Assembly (NCBI GenBank): GCA_905221605.1
Contig: CAJNDS010002851.1
Span: 112,501-160,000 of the forward strand
Length of the DNA stretch: 47,500 nt
Direction: 5' to 3'
DNA from: Symbiodinium natans
Lineage: Eukaryota; Sar; Dinophyceae; Suessiales; Symbiodiniaceae
Position numbers and translations under genes: made by a program. This document shows, in pieces, positions 47,491 through 47,500 of this stretch; the stretch's first letter is position 1, and every line of letters begins with the position of its first letter. The notes under the pieces were generated by a model. That model did not search any database, was not told the origin of the DNA, and saw only the letters and a program-made list of their open reading frames with translations.

Positions 47491-47500
47491 GACATACAGT

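Noticed and set aside
1-47500. Chromosome end, given the many TTTAGGG units
   Set aside because: Arrays are short, in both orientations, and interleaved with exons over the whole window. They are interstitial, not a terminal telomere.
1-47500. Prokaryotic features: operons, CRISPR, Shine-Dalgarno sites, plasmid origins
   Set aside because: Coding sequence is split by many introns, and the regular repeats are telomere-type without spacers of CRISPR form.
1-47500. tRNA, rRNA, snRNA or a relict spliced-leader sequence
   Set aside because: I looked for the usual tRNA arms and the dinoflagellate leader core and found no convincing match; a covariance-model scan would settle it.

Overview
The window looks like nuclear DNA of a dinoflagellate, most like Symbiodiniaceae. 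Four signals point there. (1) Telomere-type TTTAGGG/CCCTAAA repeats fill introns and spacers throughout. (2) The best exons are short, and many only join in frame if GC or GA donors are allowed beside GT, usually with a G after the acceptor AG. (3) Coding strand is organised in long one-way blocks. (4) The protein ending at 20929 belongs, as I recall it, to a large uncharacterised family common in Symbiodiniaceae predictions. I ran no search; family names come from motifs read in the translation.

Left block, about 1-20930, plus strand. Exons at 153-4875 encode an unknown protein with a Lys/Ala-rich, AT-hook-like basic stretch and a module containing YYIMPYWSKG. Exons from 6376, with a chain whose reading phase mostly fits from 12532 to 20929, encode a coiled-coil arm (29-residue repeats), a helical middle region and a C-terminal Cys-rich transposase-like module. 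The first and second groups may be one very long gene. TA microsatellites and about 100-bp inverted-repeat elements fill the gaps.

Switch, about 20930-21743. The plus-strand block ends and the minus-strand block ends from the other side, so the genes converge here.

Right block, about 21744-47150, minus strand. From right to left: an unknown gene with a clear start at 46995 and an acidic tract (ending near 44607); a long series of short exons of unknown function (44374-36462); an acyl-protein-thioesterase-like alpha/beta hydrolase (core 32934-28280) whose Ser, Asp and His segments lie on separate exons; and a phosphatidylinositol-4-kinase-like gene (27969-21744) whose N-lobe motifs are readable but whose catalytic loop and DFG region are not found before the switch. 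This half has poly-G/poly-C runs in place of most TA tracts.

The most unusual feature is the relation between the telomere-type repeats and splicing. The unit TTTAGGG carries both a GT donor (AGG|GTTTAG) and an AG acceptor (TTTAG|G), and many inferred exon edges fall exactly at such units. At least six families of short inverted-repeat elements also sit in introns, some within a few bases of an inferred splice site. Exon limits are by eye. GC-rich segments are often open in several frames on both strands, so only exons supported by motif, phase and splice signal together are given high confidence.
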